In this document: positions 7,854-14,957 of the stretch, in pieces
Layout: every line of letters starts with the position of its first letter
Numbering within the stretch: the stretch's first letter is position 1
DNA from: Actinomycetota bacterium
Lineage (GTDB): Bacteria > Actinomycetota > Thermoleophilia > Gaiellales > Gaiellaceae
DNA length: 55,404 nucleotides
Reading direction: 5' to 3'
Assembly (NCBI GenBank): GCA_003134505.1
Contig: PLBK01000016.1
Span: 21,613-77,016 of the forward strand
Position numbers and translations under genes: made by a program
The notes under the pieces: generated by a model
The model's database searches: none
Told to the model about the DNA's origin: nothing
The model's input: the letters and a program-made list of their open reading frames with translations, nothing else

Positions 7854-8432
7854 TCAAGGGTCAACCTCTACTTGAGATTTGCGGCCCGGGCCCGATCTCC
7901 TCCCCAGCACGCGCCGCGCGCCCGCCGCGTAGCCGACGGCGGCTGCGATCGCAAGCCCGACACCCGTCCAGAAGATCACCAGAGGCCAGTTGTCGCTCCT
8001 GAAGGTGACGATCACGCAGCCGACGGCGAGATAGAGGACCCAGGTCGCGGTCTTGCCCAGGAAGTTGACCGAGAACTCGTATCCGTGCGTCCTGACGACG
8101 CGTGCGCCGGCGATCAGCAGGACATCGCGGCCGAAGACGATCACCAGCGCCGCCCACGGCAGCCGGTCGGCCACGAACAGGATCAGCACCGCAGCGTCGA
8201 TCATCAGCCGGTCCGCGAGCGGGTCGGCGTACTTGCCGAACTCGGACTGGACTCGCCAGCGCCGGGCGAGCGCGCCGTCGATCTGGTCCGTGACTCCCGC
8301 GACCGCGAACACGACACCCGCGGGCCAGCTGTGACCTCCACTCGCGTCCACCATCAAGACGACGAACAACGGTACGAGCGCGAAGCGGAGGACAGTCAGG
8401 GCGTTCGGAATGTGCTTGTACGCGAGCGGCAC
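7854..8432 (-). CDS. pgsA: CDP-alcohol phosphatidyltransferase (PgsA family)
   Basis: This membrane enzyme joins CDP-diacylglycerol to an alcohol, probably glycerol 3-phosphate. The 192-residue protein has the complete signature DX2DGX2ARX8GX3DX3D (D49, D52, G53, A56, R57, G66, D70, D74) and about five hydrophobic helices. It heads the operon with rsiG, garA and ftsR, matching the mycobacterial pgsA2-garA-ftsR neighbourhood. The substrate alcohol cannot be fixed from sequence. Start GTG 8432 has no clear Shine-Dalgarno. Confidence 0.85.
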   Translation of the reverse strand: MPLAYKHIPNALTVLRFALVPLFVVLMVDASGGHSWPAGVVFAVAGVTDQIDGALARRWRVQSEFGKYADPLADRLMIDAAVLILFVADRLPWAALVIVFGRDVLLIAGARVVRTHGYEFSVNFLGKTATWVLYLAVGCVIVTFRSDNWPLVIFWTGVGLAIAAAVGYAAGARRVLGRRSGPGRKSQVEVDP

Positions 8433-8496
8433 GAATTCGCGCTCATGCTTTCACGGATCGCGCGGCCGCCGGCCGAAAGCGTGACAATCATTCCCC

Positions 8497-9507
8497 ATGA
8501 CCGCTGATCGTCTCTCGCTGCCCGGCTTCGTCACGGCGCACTCGCACGCGTTCCAGCGCGCATTGCGCGGACGAGGGGCCGGCGGCGACTTCTGGGCCTG
8601 GCGAGAGGAAATGCTCGCCGAGGCGGCGCGCCAGACGCCCGAGACCGTCCGCGCCGGCTACGAGCGGACCTATCGCGAGCTGCGGGCGTGCGGGTACACG
8701 GCAGTCGGCGAGTTCCACTATCTCGGGATGGCCGAGGCCGCGGCGGCGCTGGAAGCCGCCCGCGCGGCGGAGATCGAGATCGTGCTCCTCCTTGCCGCCT
8801 ACGAGCGCGGTGGCCTGGAGCGGTTCCGACAGGGCTCGGCGGGCGAATACCTCGAGCAGGTCGAGATGTTGCGCTCGGGCGGCGCGCGGGTCGGTGTCGC
8901 CCCCCACTCCGTACGTGCCTGCTCGGCCGCGTGGCTGACCGAGATCGGTCGCTACGCGGAGCGCGAGCGGCTCGTCCTCCACGTCCACGCCGACGAGCAG
9001 CCGCGCGAGATCGAGGAGTGCCTGGCCGAGCACGGTGTGACGCCAATCGAGCTCCTTGCCCGCACCGGCTGCCTGTCGCCTTCGACGACGGTCGTGCACG
9101 CAACGCACGCGAGCGACGCCGAGCTCGATCTGCTCGCGGACGCCGGGGCGCGTGTCTGCCTCTGCCCGACGACCGAGGCGAACCTCGGCGACGGCTTTCC
9201 GCCGATCGAGGGCCTGCTCCAGCGAGGGATCCCGCTTGCGATCGGCTCCGACTCCAACGTGCGGATCGATCCGCTCGAGGAGCTCCGCGAGCTCGAGGGG
9301 ATCGCTCGGAGGCAGACAGGCCGTCGTGAGATCGTCCCGCTCCCGGAGCTGCTCGCAATCGGCTCCACCAACGGCGCTGCGTCACTCGGCCTCGAGGCCT
9401 GGCCTCGCGTCGAGACGGACCTTTCCCATCCGGCGCTGCAGGGCGTCGCGCCTGCCGATGTGCCGGCGGCGCTCGTCTCCTCCTGCAGCGCCGACGTCTT
9501 CAGTTAG
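8497..9507 (+). CDS. Formimidoylglutamate deiminase-like amidohydrolase, short form
   Basis: HutF-type enzymes remove ammonia from N-formimidoyl-glutamate in histidine breakdown. The 336-residue protein starts directly at the metal site (LPGFVTAHSHAFQRALRG, H15 and H17), then has HVHADEQ, the VVHATHA strand, and SDSNVRIDPLEELR. It is about 100 residues shorter than usual HutF: the N-terminal beta-sandwich segment before the HxH motif is missing. No other hut gene is present, so the substrate is uncertain. It is divergent from pgsA across 64 bp. Confidence 0.75.
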   Translation: MTADRLSLPGFVTAHSHAFQRALRGRGAGGDFWAWREEMLAEAARQTPETVRAGYERTYRELRACGYTAVGEFHYLGMAEAAAALEAARAAEIEIVLLLAAYERGGLERFRQGSAGEYLEQVEMLRSGGARVGVAPHSVRACSAAWLTEIGRYAERERLVLHVHADEQPREIEECLAEHGVTPIELLARTGCLSPSTTVVHATHASDAELDLLADAGARVCLCPTTEANLGDGFPPIEGLLQRGIPLAIGSDSNVRIDPLEELRELEGIARRQTGRREIVPLPELLAIGSTNGAASLGLEAWPRVETDLSHPALQGVAPADVPAALVSSCSADVFS

Positions 9508-9518
9508 CCACCCGGACC

Positions 9519-9551
9519 AAAAAAAGAGCCGGCGGGTTTCCCCGCCGGCTC
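9519..9551 (-). terminator. Intrinsic terminator for the 668-residue secreted protein gene
   Basis: An 11-bp perfect stem (9526-9536 with 9541-9551, loop TTTC) is followed on the minus strand by seven T residues (9525-9519). It also lies between the converging ends of the hutF-like and secreted-protein genes, so the hairpin could slow both transcripts. Confidence 0.85.
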
Positions 9552-9593
9552 CTGGTGTCGCCTCTCGCGAGACGACTTGGGGGTGATATCGAG

Positions 9594-11600
9594 CTAGACG
9601 CCTACCTTCACGAGCCCAGTGCCCCAGTTCGAGAACTCACTGCGCGTACCGCCGCACGTCGGATCGAAGACGAACGTGGCATCGTCACAGCTCGGGTACT
9701 GGATGTACTCCGTCGCCAGGTAGATCGTCCTGGTGTCTCCAACAGCGGCGGAGTAGTCGCCCCAGCGCGGTGTGCCGAAGAAGTACCAGGCGAAGTCGTC
9801 CAGTACATCCTGGCCCGCCAGAACGACGGGGATGCTGGTGATCGGGTTGTGCACGCCCACCTTGGAGACGGCAACACTCGGATAGTTCGTGTTGCCCGTG
9901 AGCGTGTAGACCATCGCAGCGCTGGTGCCGTCAGTGGCGACGCCGATCGCAGGGAAGATCACGTCGTTGTTCCAGTTGGCGACATAGCCCTGCGCGTTGA
10001 CCGCTGCGCAGCCGATGAACGGACCGAAGTAGCCGCACGGCGAGATGTCGAAGTACGCGATCCCGGACCGGCGATGGAGATGCCCGATCGGGTCGGCAAC
10101 GAGGACATCCGTGTTCAGACCGGCCCAGAGGGCGGCCGGCGCTGACGCGGTCTTGACCGAACTGACTGCGTTCATGCGGTCGTCGTTGTTCGCGATCGGC
10201 CCCGGCTCACAGAACGGGCCGATGAAGAAGTCGCACAGAGGCGTGTTGCCCCCGCTCGGCTGCTCCGCGAACGGAGAGTAGAACGGCGTGTCCGTGAACG
10301 GGAAGCCGTAGTTCTCCGTGCTTGCGATTGCGTAGTTGAAGAAGATCAGCGGAGCGAAGCTGCTGATCGACGCTGTGTTCGTGAACGCCCACGTCGCGAC
10401 CCGGTTGTCGTTCGAGCCGAACCAGTCGAGCGCCGACAACGCGAACTCCGTGCCACCGTGATCAGTCGCGAACGACTGATTCGGGGAGGTCGCGGGCTGG
10501 ACTGAGTACCAGCAGTACGCGTCGTCCGGATAGATCAACGTCAGACCGCACCCGATAAACCCTTCGGGCGTCGGCACGAAGTTGCCGATGTCGATGTAGA
10601 CGATGTTCGGGAACAGGAACCCGGCCGCCAGGGCGGTCGAGTCGATGATGTACATCTGGGTGCCGTTGAACGTCGGCGTATCCCAGTCGAACGAGTTCGT
10701 CGAGATGAACAGTGCGTTGCGGTTCATCCCGAGCAGCGGCTGGTCAGCAAGACAACCATCGCCGGTGCACGTGCTGCCGTCGAAGCTCGTGTCGAGGATG
10801 TAGATGTTGTAGATCGACAACGGGTCCGACGTCGTGCTCACGGCGATGAACACAGCCGAGCCGGGAGCACAACCAGGCGGACCATACGCAACCTCGGTCA
10901 CGTACCACTTGCGCGTGTTGTTGTCGTAGAGAGCCTTCGGATCGGAGACCGAGCAGTAGCCCGTGGCGAGGATCGCCGGGGCCCAGAACTGCTCCATCGG
11001 CTCCGCGTTGGTCACATGGCCGAAGTTCGTGTCCGAGATCTGGAACACGTTGTTCACGGCCTCGAAGACCCAGCCGTTGCCCTCGGCGAGTGCCTGATCC
11101 GGAGGCGTATCGGTGTAGCCGCCGGCCGAGTCCTGGCTGAACGCGTTCAGACCCTTGGCCGACGTGTAGCTATGCGAAGTGATCGGAAGGCTATGCGCGT
11201 GAGGCACGCCGACCACGCTCGGCGCAACCGCCGCATTCGGGGTCAACCCGCCACTCTTACCGAGCTTTCCGTACGGGACCTTGTCATGCGACAGGATCCC
11301 GGCATTGCCTCCACTGGTCTTGGTTGTTGGTCCACTCGGCAGGTCGGCCTTGTTGAGCCTTGTGCCGATGAACCCAACCTGGTGAGGCGCGGTCGACTTG
11401 AACTGACCTGTGCCGACGAGCTTGGCCGGAAGGTTCGCGCCCTTGCTATTCACATGGCCCGGACCCTTCTGGTAGCCCTTGCCGGCGACCTTTGCCGACT
11501 TGTGCGACGAGGTCGCTGCGCTCACCGACGCGGCTGCAACCGCAGCTGCCAGCAGCACGACCAGAAAGGCCGCCGCTGGTGCGAATTTGCGTCGCTTCAC
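9594..11600 (-). CDS. Large secreted protein, unknown function
   Basis: The 668-residue protein has a signal peptide (basic start KRRKFAP, hydrophobic core to about residue 29, ASVSA). A Ser/Gly/Lys-rich linker of roughly 100 residues follows, then a long Asn-, Asp-, Phe- and Trp-rich globular part with scattered cysteines. The repeated strand-like segments might be a beta-propeller, but I recognise no family. GTG 11600 is preferred over ATG 11624 because AGAGGAGAGG sits just before it. The codons are visibly poorer in G+C than the surrounding genes, which may mean transfer or high expression. Confidence 0.75.
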   Translation of the reverse strand: MKRRKFAPAAAFLVVLLAAAVAAASVSAATSSHKSAKVAGKGYQKGPGHVNSKGANLPAKLVGTGQFKSTAPHQVGFIGTRLNKADLPSGPTTKTSGGNAGILSHDKVPYGKLGKSGGLTPNAAVAPSVVGVPHAHSLPITSHSYTSAKGLNAFSQDSAGGYTDTPPDQALAEGNGWVFEAVNNVFQISDTNFGHVTNAEPMEQFWAPAILATGYCSVSDPKALYDNNTRKWYVTEVAYGPPGCAPGSAVFIAVSTTSDPLSIYNIYILDTSFDGSTCTGDGCLADQPLLGMNRNALFISTNSFDWDTPTFNGTQMYIIDSTALAAGFLFPNIVYIDIGNFVPTPEGFIGCGLTLIYPDDAYCWYSVQPATSPNQSFATDHGGTEFALSALDWFGSNDNRVATWAFTNTASISSFAPLIFFNYAIASTENYGFPFTDTPFYSPFAEQPSGGNTPLCDFFIGPFCEPGPIANNDDRMNAVSSVKTASAPAALWAGLNTDVLVADPIGHLHRRSGIAYFDISPCGYFGPFIGCAAVNAQGYVANWNNDVIFPAIGVATDGTSAAMVYTLTGNTNYPSVAVSKVGVHNPITSIPVVLAGQDVLDDFAWYFFGTPRWGDYSAAVGDTRTIYLATEYIQYPSCDDATFVFDPTCGGTRSEFSNWGTGLVKVGV

Positions 11601-11683
11601 AGATTCCTCTCCTCTCGATTCCAACTTCTTCTCTCCTCCTCCTCAAACAGCACTGCAACAAACATCCCTGCCTTCGAGGCCAT
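11597..11683 (-). CDS. Possible 28-residue leader peptide coupled to the secreted protein
   Basis: ATG 11683 follows AAAGGGGGGTG, a strong ribosome binding site. The frame ends at TGA 11599-11597, overlapping the GTG of the secreted protein as GTGA, which is a translational-coupling arrangement. The peptide is hydrophobic at first and then acidic (FEEEERRSW). Its 3' codons double as the next gene's Shine-Dalgarno, so a chance frame is possible. Confidence 0.4.
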   Translation of the reverse strand: MASKAGMFVAVLFEEEERRSWNREERNL

Positions 11684-11701
11684 CACCCCCCTTTCAAACG
11701 T

Positions 11702-13156
11702 CTAGCTTTTCCCCCAATATGAAACTGCCCTGCTGGCAGTACGTCTGGTGCAGGCACTCCTTGAGTTTCTCGAGGAGCTTGCGCACCTTGTGATGACGGA
11801 CATTCCTACCAGTGCGAGCGGACAGCGACCACGGTAGCAGGATCGCTCGCGCGTCACGCGCGTTGTCCGGAGCGCGCCGCGCCCCAGCGGTCGTACAACC
11901 GTGTCACTTCCCGTCACACGCACTGCAGGCATGAGCCTAGACGGCACCGCGCCCAAAAGCAAGTTGCTACCCGAGCCTCGAAAGGCGGCTCGGGGCCTGC
12001 CTTTCGAGCGGCCCGGGGCGATGCTGGAAGCTGCGGCCGTGGTCGTCGCCAAGGGGTCACCTTCGGGCCGGAATACCGGTTTCCTCCCCTGTGCAGCGGC
12101 TTTCCGGCGAACGGCCAGGGCACGTGCCGGTGCTACCCCGTCCCGGTAAAGCGCCGTCCAGTAGGCCGTACGGACGAGATATGCCCGTGAGGCGGCTGCC
12201 CCGTGCAGCCCGTACGCGCCGTCATAGCTCGAATAAGGGACTGTCACGGGCGAGGCGGTCGGGCGGCCGACGACCGAGAGGCTCCGAGGCGGCCTGGACA
12301 GCGCCGGCTCGATCTGCGTGCCTTCGTGCCACTCGTTGTAGCTCGTGATCGTGATCCGGTCGGCCCCGGCGTGGATCGCGGCCTGCCACATGCCGTCGTA
12401 GGTCGCCCCGCCGTTGCGCGCGCGGAAACGGGTGTCGCCGGTCGCGCGCAGTGCGTCATAGCCGGGACCGACCGACGGCGCGCAGATGAGACCGGCCCGG
12501 TGCGCGCGCGTGCAGAGCGGCCCGAAGGTGGCGGGCCCGTACGTGACGATGTCGTAGGTGTAGACCCCGGCGAAGTGAGCGGCCTGCGCACGGGTGACGT
12601 CCACGGTCTGGGCGAGCACCTGGACGCCCGGCAGCGTCGGGAGCAGCGCCGCCCAGCTCGCCACGTCGATGTCGAACGGGTGGTAGACGTAGAAGCGGCT
12701 GATGCCGAGCTGGCGCAGGTCGGCGATATCCGACGCGACGCTCGCCGCGGTCCGGTTCGCGTACGGCTCGATCTGGACGGCGACCTGGAGGCCCTGTCTC
12801 GTTGCCATCTGCACGATCATCGGCAGACGCTGGTCTTCGATTGAGCCCTCACCCCACCAGGAGCTCACGACCTCGCGGATGCCGGCGCCGGCGATGTCGC
12901 GCATCTGCGCACGGACGACCGCCGGGTCGGAGCTCGAGTACGCCCCCCGGGCCGGGTAGTAGCTCGACGCCAGGTCGAGCGGCGGCACGTGGCCGCTCTG
13001 GTCCCAGTGCAGGTAGCTGCCGTCACGCTGCGGTGTCCCGTACCACGGGTAGTAGAAGATCGAGGTCGGGCCCGCTGAGGCCGCGTGCCCGCCCGTGAGC
13101 GCACGCGCCGGAACGAGCAGCGCGATCAAGCCGAGGAAGAGGGCGATTCGTGTCAT
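11702..13156 (-). CDS. Secreted GH99-like (endo-mannosidase family) protein with an unusual tail
   Basis: After a signal peptide (about 1-26), the domain carries YYPWYGTP (35-42) and NEWHEGTQIEP (274-284), hallmarks of glycoside hydrolase family 99 and related TIM barrels. E275 and E278 fit the paired catalytic acids of that family. The domain ends near residue 340. The remaining 140 residues (11702 to about 12120) are Arg/Ser-rich without domain character, overlap a promoter-like sequence and two competing hairpins, and may be read-through of a lost stop codon. Substrate unknown. Confidence 0.75.
   Translation of the reverse strand: MTRIALFLGLIALLVPARALTGGHAASAGPTSIFYYPWYGTPQRDGSYLHWDQSGHVPPLDLASSYYPARGAYSSSDPAVVRAQMRDIAGAGIREVVSSWWGEGSIEDQRLPMIVQMATRQGLQVAVQIEPYANRTAASVASDIADLRQLGISRFYVYHPFDIDVASWAALLPTLPGVQVLAQTVDVTRAQAAHFAGVYTYDIVTYGPATFGPLCTRAHRAGLICAPSVGPGYDALRATGDTRFRARNGGATYDGMWQAAIHAGADRITITSYNEWHEGTQIEPALSRPPRSLSVVGRPTASPVTVPYSSYDGAYGLHGAAASRAYLVRTAYWTALYRDGVAPARALAVRRKAAAQGRKPVFRPEGDPLATTTAAASSIAPGRSKGRPRAAFRGSGSNLLLGAVPSRLMPAVRVTGSDTVVRPLGRGALRTTRVTRERSCYRGRCPLALVGMSVITRCASSSRNSRSACTRRTASRAVSYWGKS
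11934..11962 (-). promoter_or_regulatory. Candidate promoter upstream of the secreted-protein gene
   Basis: TTGCTT (11962-11957) and TAGGCT (11939-11934) are 17 nt apart on the minus strand. It would give a leader of about 240 nt before the 28-codon frame. It lies within the doubtful tail of the GH99-like frame. Confidence 0.4.
11970..12008 (-). repeat. Two overlapping, mutually exclusive hairpins
   Basis: CTCGAAAGGC with GCCTTTCGAG (10 bp; + strand 11977-11986 and 11999-12008) interlocks with CCCGAGCC and GGCTCGGG (8 bp; 11970-11977 and 11987-11994). The linkers are too short for both to form as a pseudoknot, so only one can form at a time. Confidence 0.5.
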
Positions 13157-13225
13157 GCAGCAGGGGCCGAGGGGTGGCCTGACCGCTGATCATGACAGCG
13201 GGACCCGCCGGAATCTACTTGGAGG

Positions 13226-13352
13226 CTGCAATCAGCCCGACGCCCCCAGTCGCCGCGGAGCCCGGGCTTTGCCCGGGCGTAGCTCGAGCCGCCCGACACG
13301 CGACCACAAGGGGGAAGGGGGCCCACGGGGGAAACCGGCCGTTTCCCCCGTG
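13226..13352 (+). repeat. Two-hairpin repeat, copy R1
   Basis: Hairpin 1 is GCCCGGGC-TTT-GCCCGGGC within 13259-13278. Hairpin 2 is a 12-bp stem (13324-13335 with 13341-13352). A near-identical arrangement lies at 43150-43275 and a related one, inverted and in tandem, at 16596-16917. Here it ends 3 nt from the 3' end of tRNA-Pro, so on the minus strand it could end the tRNA transcript. The rest of the 13157-13355 gap shows nothing else. Confidence 0.8.
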
Positions 13353-13355
13353 CTA

Positions 13356-13430
13356 TCGGGGCGCCGAGATTCGAACTCGGGACCTCTAGTCCCCCAGACT
13401 AGCGCGCTAACCAGGCTGCGCCACGCCCCG
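13356..13430 (-). tRNA. tRNA-Pro(GGG)
   Basis: The minus strand folds as a full cloverleaf. The acceptor is CGGGGCG with CGCCCCG plus discriminator A, the anticodon stem is CTAGT/ACTAG with loop CTGGGGG giving anticodon GGG, and the T arm contains GTTCGAATC. CCA is not encoded. It decodes CCC and lies about 1.5 kb from proS. Confidence 0.95.
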
Positions 13431-13490
13431 GCCTGCCGAGTCTAGCCGAGCGGCTCAAGCGGCTCGCGGCCGCTGCCGAAAACCCTCTCG

Positions 13491-14357
13491 ATGACGCGAT
13501 CGACGTGGCTCGCGGCCATCCTGGCGTTTTTCGGGGCATCGCTCGTGCTGCCTGCGGCAGCGCTCGCGATCGGCAGCCCGCGGATCGCGGCGGTGCAGGT
13601 CGCGTTGCGCGCCAAGCACCTCTACGACGGCACGGTCGACGGACACGCCGGGCCCGCCACGACCGCTGCGCTGGTCACGCTGCAGCGGCAGGCGGGCCTT
13701 CCCCCGGACGGCGTGGCCGGGCCGCAGACGCTCGCCGCGCTCGGGCCGCTGGCCGGCCCGGCGCTCGGCACCCGCGCGCTCGGGCCGGGTGACGTCGGCG
13801 GCGACGTCGTCGAGCTCCAGTTCCTGCTCGCCTGGCACGGATTCCCGTCCGGCACGATCGACGGCACCTTCGGCTCGCACACCGAGACGGCGCTCGTCCG
13901 TTTCCAGCAGTGGGCCGGACTGTCCACCACCGGCACCGTCGGCCCGGACACGCTCACGGCCCTCCACGCACCGATCCCGAGTTGCCCGGTTCGACTGGCA
14001 TGGCCGATCCGCGTCCCGGTCGGCGACGGGTTCGGACCGCGCGGCGCCGGCTTTCATCCCGGCCTCGATCTCCCGGCGCCCTTCGGCACGCCCGTCCACG
14101 CCGCCGCCATCGGCAGCGTCACGTTCGCAGGGCCGACGACCGGCGGTTACGGAAACCTCGTCGTCGTGAAGGGCGCAGACGGCGTGGCGACGCTGTACGC
14201 CCACCTCTCCCGCATCCTCGTCGCCCGCGGGCAGGCCGTGACCGTCGGCACGCTGGTCGGCCTCGTGGGCGCGACCGGCGAGACGACCGGGCCGCACCTG
14301 CACTTCGAGGTCCGGGTCCGCGGCGCCGCCGTCGACCCGTTCCCCGCGTTGGGCTAG
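13491..14357 (+). CDS. Secreted M23 peptidase with two peptidoglycan-binding domains
   Basis: This 288-residue exported protein has a signal peptide (to about 26), two PG_binding_1 domains (about 30-85 and 95-160), and a LytM/M23 zinc endopeptidase domain (about 180-288). The metal and catalytic signature is intact: HPGLDL, LYAHLS and PHLHFEV. It probably cuts cell-wall cross-links outside the membrane. ATG 13491 has no clear Shine-Dalgarno. Confidence 0.9.
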   Translation: MTRSTWLAAILAFFGASLVLPAAALAIGSPRIAAVQVALRAKHLYDGTVDGHAGPATTAALVTLQRQAGLPPDGVAGPQTLAALGPLAGPALGTRALGPGDVGGDVVELQFLLAWHGFPSGTIDGTFGSHTETALVRFQQWAGLSTTGTVGPDTLTALHAPIPSCPVRLAWPIRVPVGDGFGPRGAGFHPGLDLPAPFGTPVHAAAIGSVTFAGPTTGGYGNLVVVKGADGVATLYAHLSRILVARGQAVTVGTLVGLVGATGETTGPHLHFEVRVRGAAVDPFPALG

Positions 14358-14358
14358 A

Positions 14359-14487
14359 TCACTTCCCCCCGGGCACGATCGCCCGCACCAGGCTGCCGAT
14401 TCCCTTCACGACGCCGAGCACGAGCTTGACCACGAGCCCGACCACCATCGTGACGGCGTTGATCACGGCGCCGACGAGTCCCAGCAT
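14359..14487 (-). CDS. 42-residue hydrophobic peptide behind an XRE regulator
   Basis: ATG 14487 follows AGGGGAGTAGGAC. The peptide has one long hydrophobic run with four lysines and an arginine spaced on one face (VVKLVLGVVKGIGSLVRA), as in small membrane proteins, holin-like peptides, type I toxins or leaderless bacteriocins. It starts 3 bp after the stop of the XRE gene, so the two are probably co-transcribed. It ends 1 bp from the stop of the M23 peptidase. Function unknown. Confidence 0.6.
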   Translation of the reverse strand: MLGLVGAVINAVTMVVGLVVKLVLGVVKGIGSLVRAIVPGGK

Positions 14488-14490
14488 GTC

Positions 14491-14793
14491 CTACTCCCCT
14501 CTCAGCCTTCTGTAGAGCCGGTCGACGAGATCCGGCATCCGCTCGAGCCCTTCCGTGATCACCCTGATCCGGTACTCGAGGAAGTGCTCCGGCTCGACGA
14601 CCAGCGCCTTCGCCAGCTTCGCGATCACCTCGTTGGACGGCACCGGCCGGCTCCCGTGGACGATGTGGTTCAGGTACCCGGCGGAGAGACCGGTCTTCGC
14701 GGCCAGGCCGCGGTAGGTCGTCGCGGTGTCGTCCATCAGCCGGACGATCGTCGGGCCGAACGGCTCCTCACTGAACCGGCGCTTCTTCGGCAT
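14491..14793 (-). CDS. XRE-family helix-turn-helix regulator
   Basis: This 100-residue protein has one Cro/CI-type helix-turn-helix (about 24-68: YRGLAAKTGLSAGYLNHIVHG) and a short C-terminal helix (PDLVDRLYRRLRGE). It starts at ATG 14793 behind TGGAGGGG. It is followed immediately by the 42-residue hydrophobic peptide, an arrangement like autoregulated toxin or immunity modules, though nothing proves that role. Confidence 0.85.
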   Translation of the reverse strand: MPKKRRFSEEPFGPTIVRLMDDTATTYRGLAAKTGLSAGYLNHIVHGSRPVPSNEVIAKLAKALVVEPEHFLEYRIRVITEGLERMPDLVDRLYRRLRGE

Positions 14794-14819
14794 CAGTGCC
14801 CCTCCAGGTGATGCTGGCG

Positions 14820-14956
14820 AGCTTCTGGGGCGCGAGCACCAAGCGATGCAAGGACGCAGGGAGCGTTCGTATTGGCAAATACGGGCGCGACTGAGGACGC
14901 CGCAGCGCGCCGCGTGATCGCGTTCCAGAGGCCGCTGGGCATCGCATGGTGGGGCA
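14820..14956. repeat. Intergenic GTATT hairpin element between proS and the XRE gene
   Basis: CGTATT (14868-14873) and AATACG (14878-14883) form a hairpin with loop GGCA inside a G/A-rich tract. It may end the proS transcript or lie in the XRE leader. It recalls intergenic hairpin repeats of other bacteria, from memory only. No gene is seen in this gap. Confidence 0.35.
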
Positions 14957-14957
14957 C

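Noticed and set aside
11970-12008. H-type pseudoknot
   Set aside because: The strand order is right, but there is no linker to cross the 10-bp stem, so the two helices cannot coexist.
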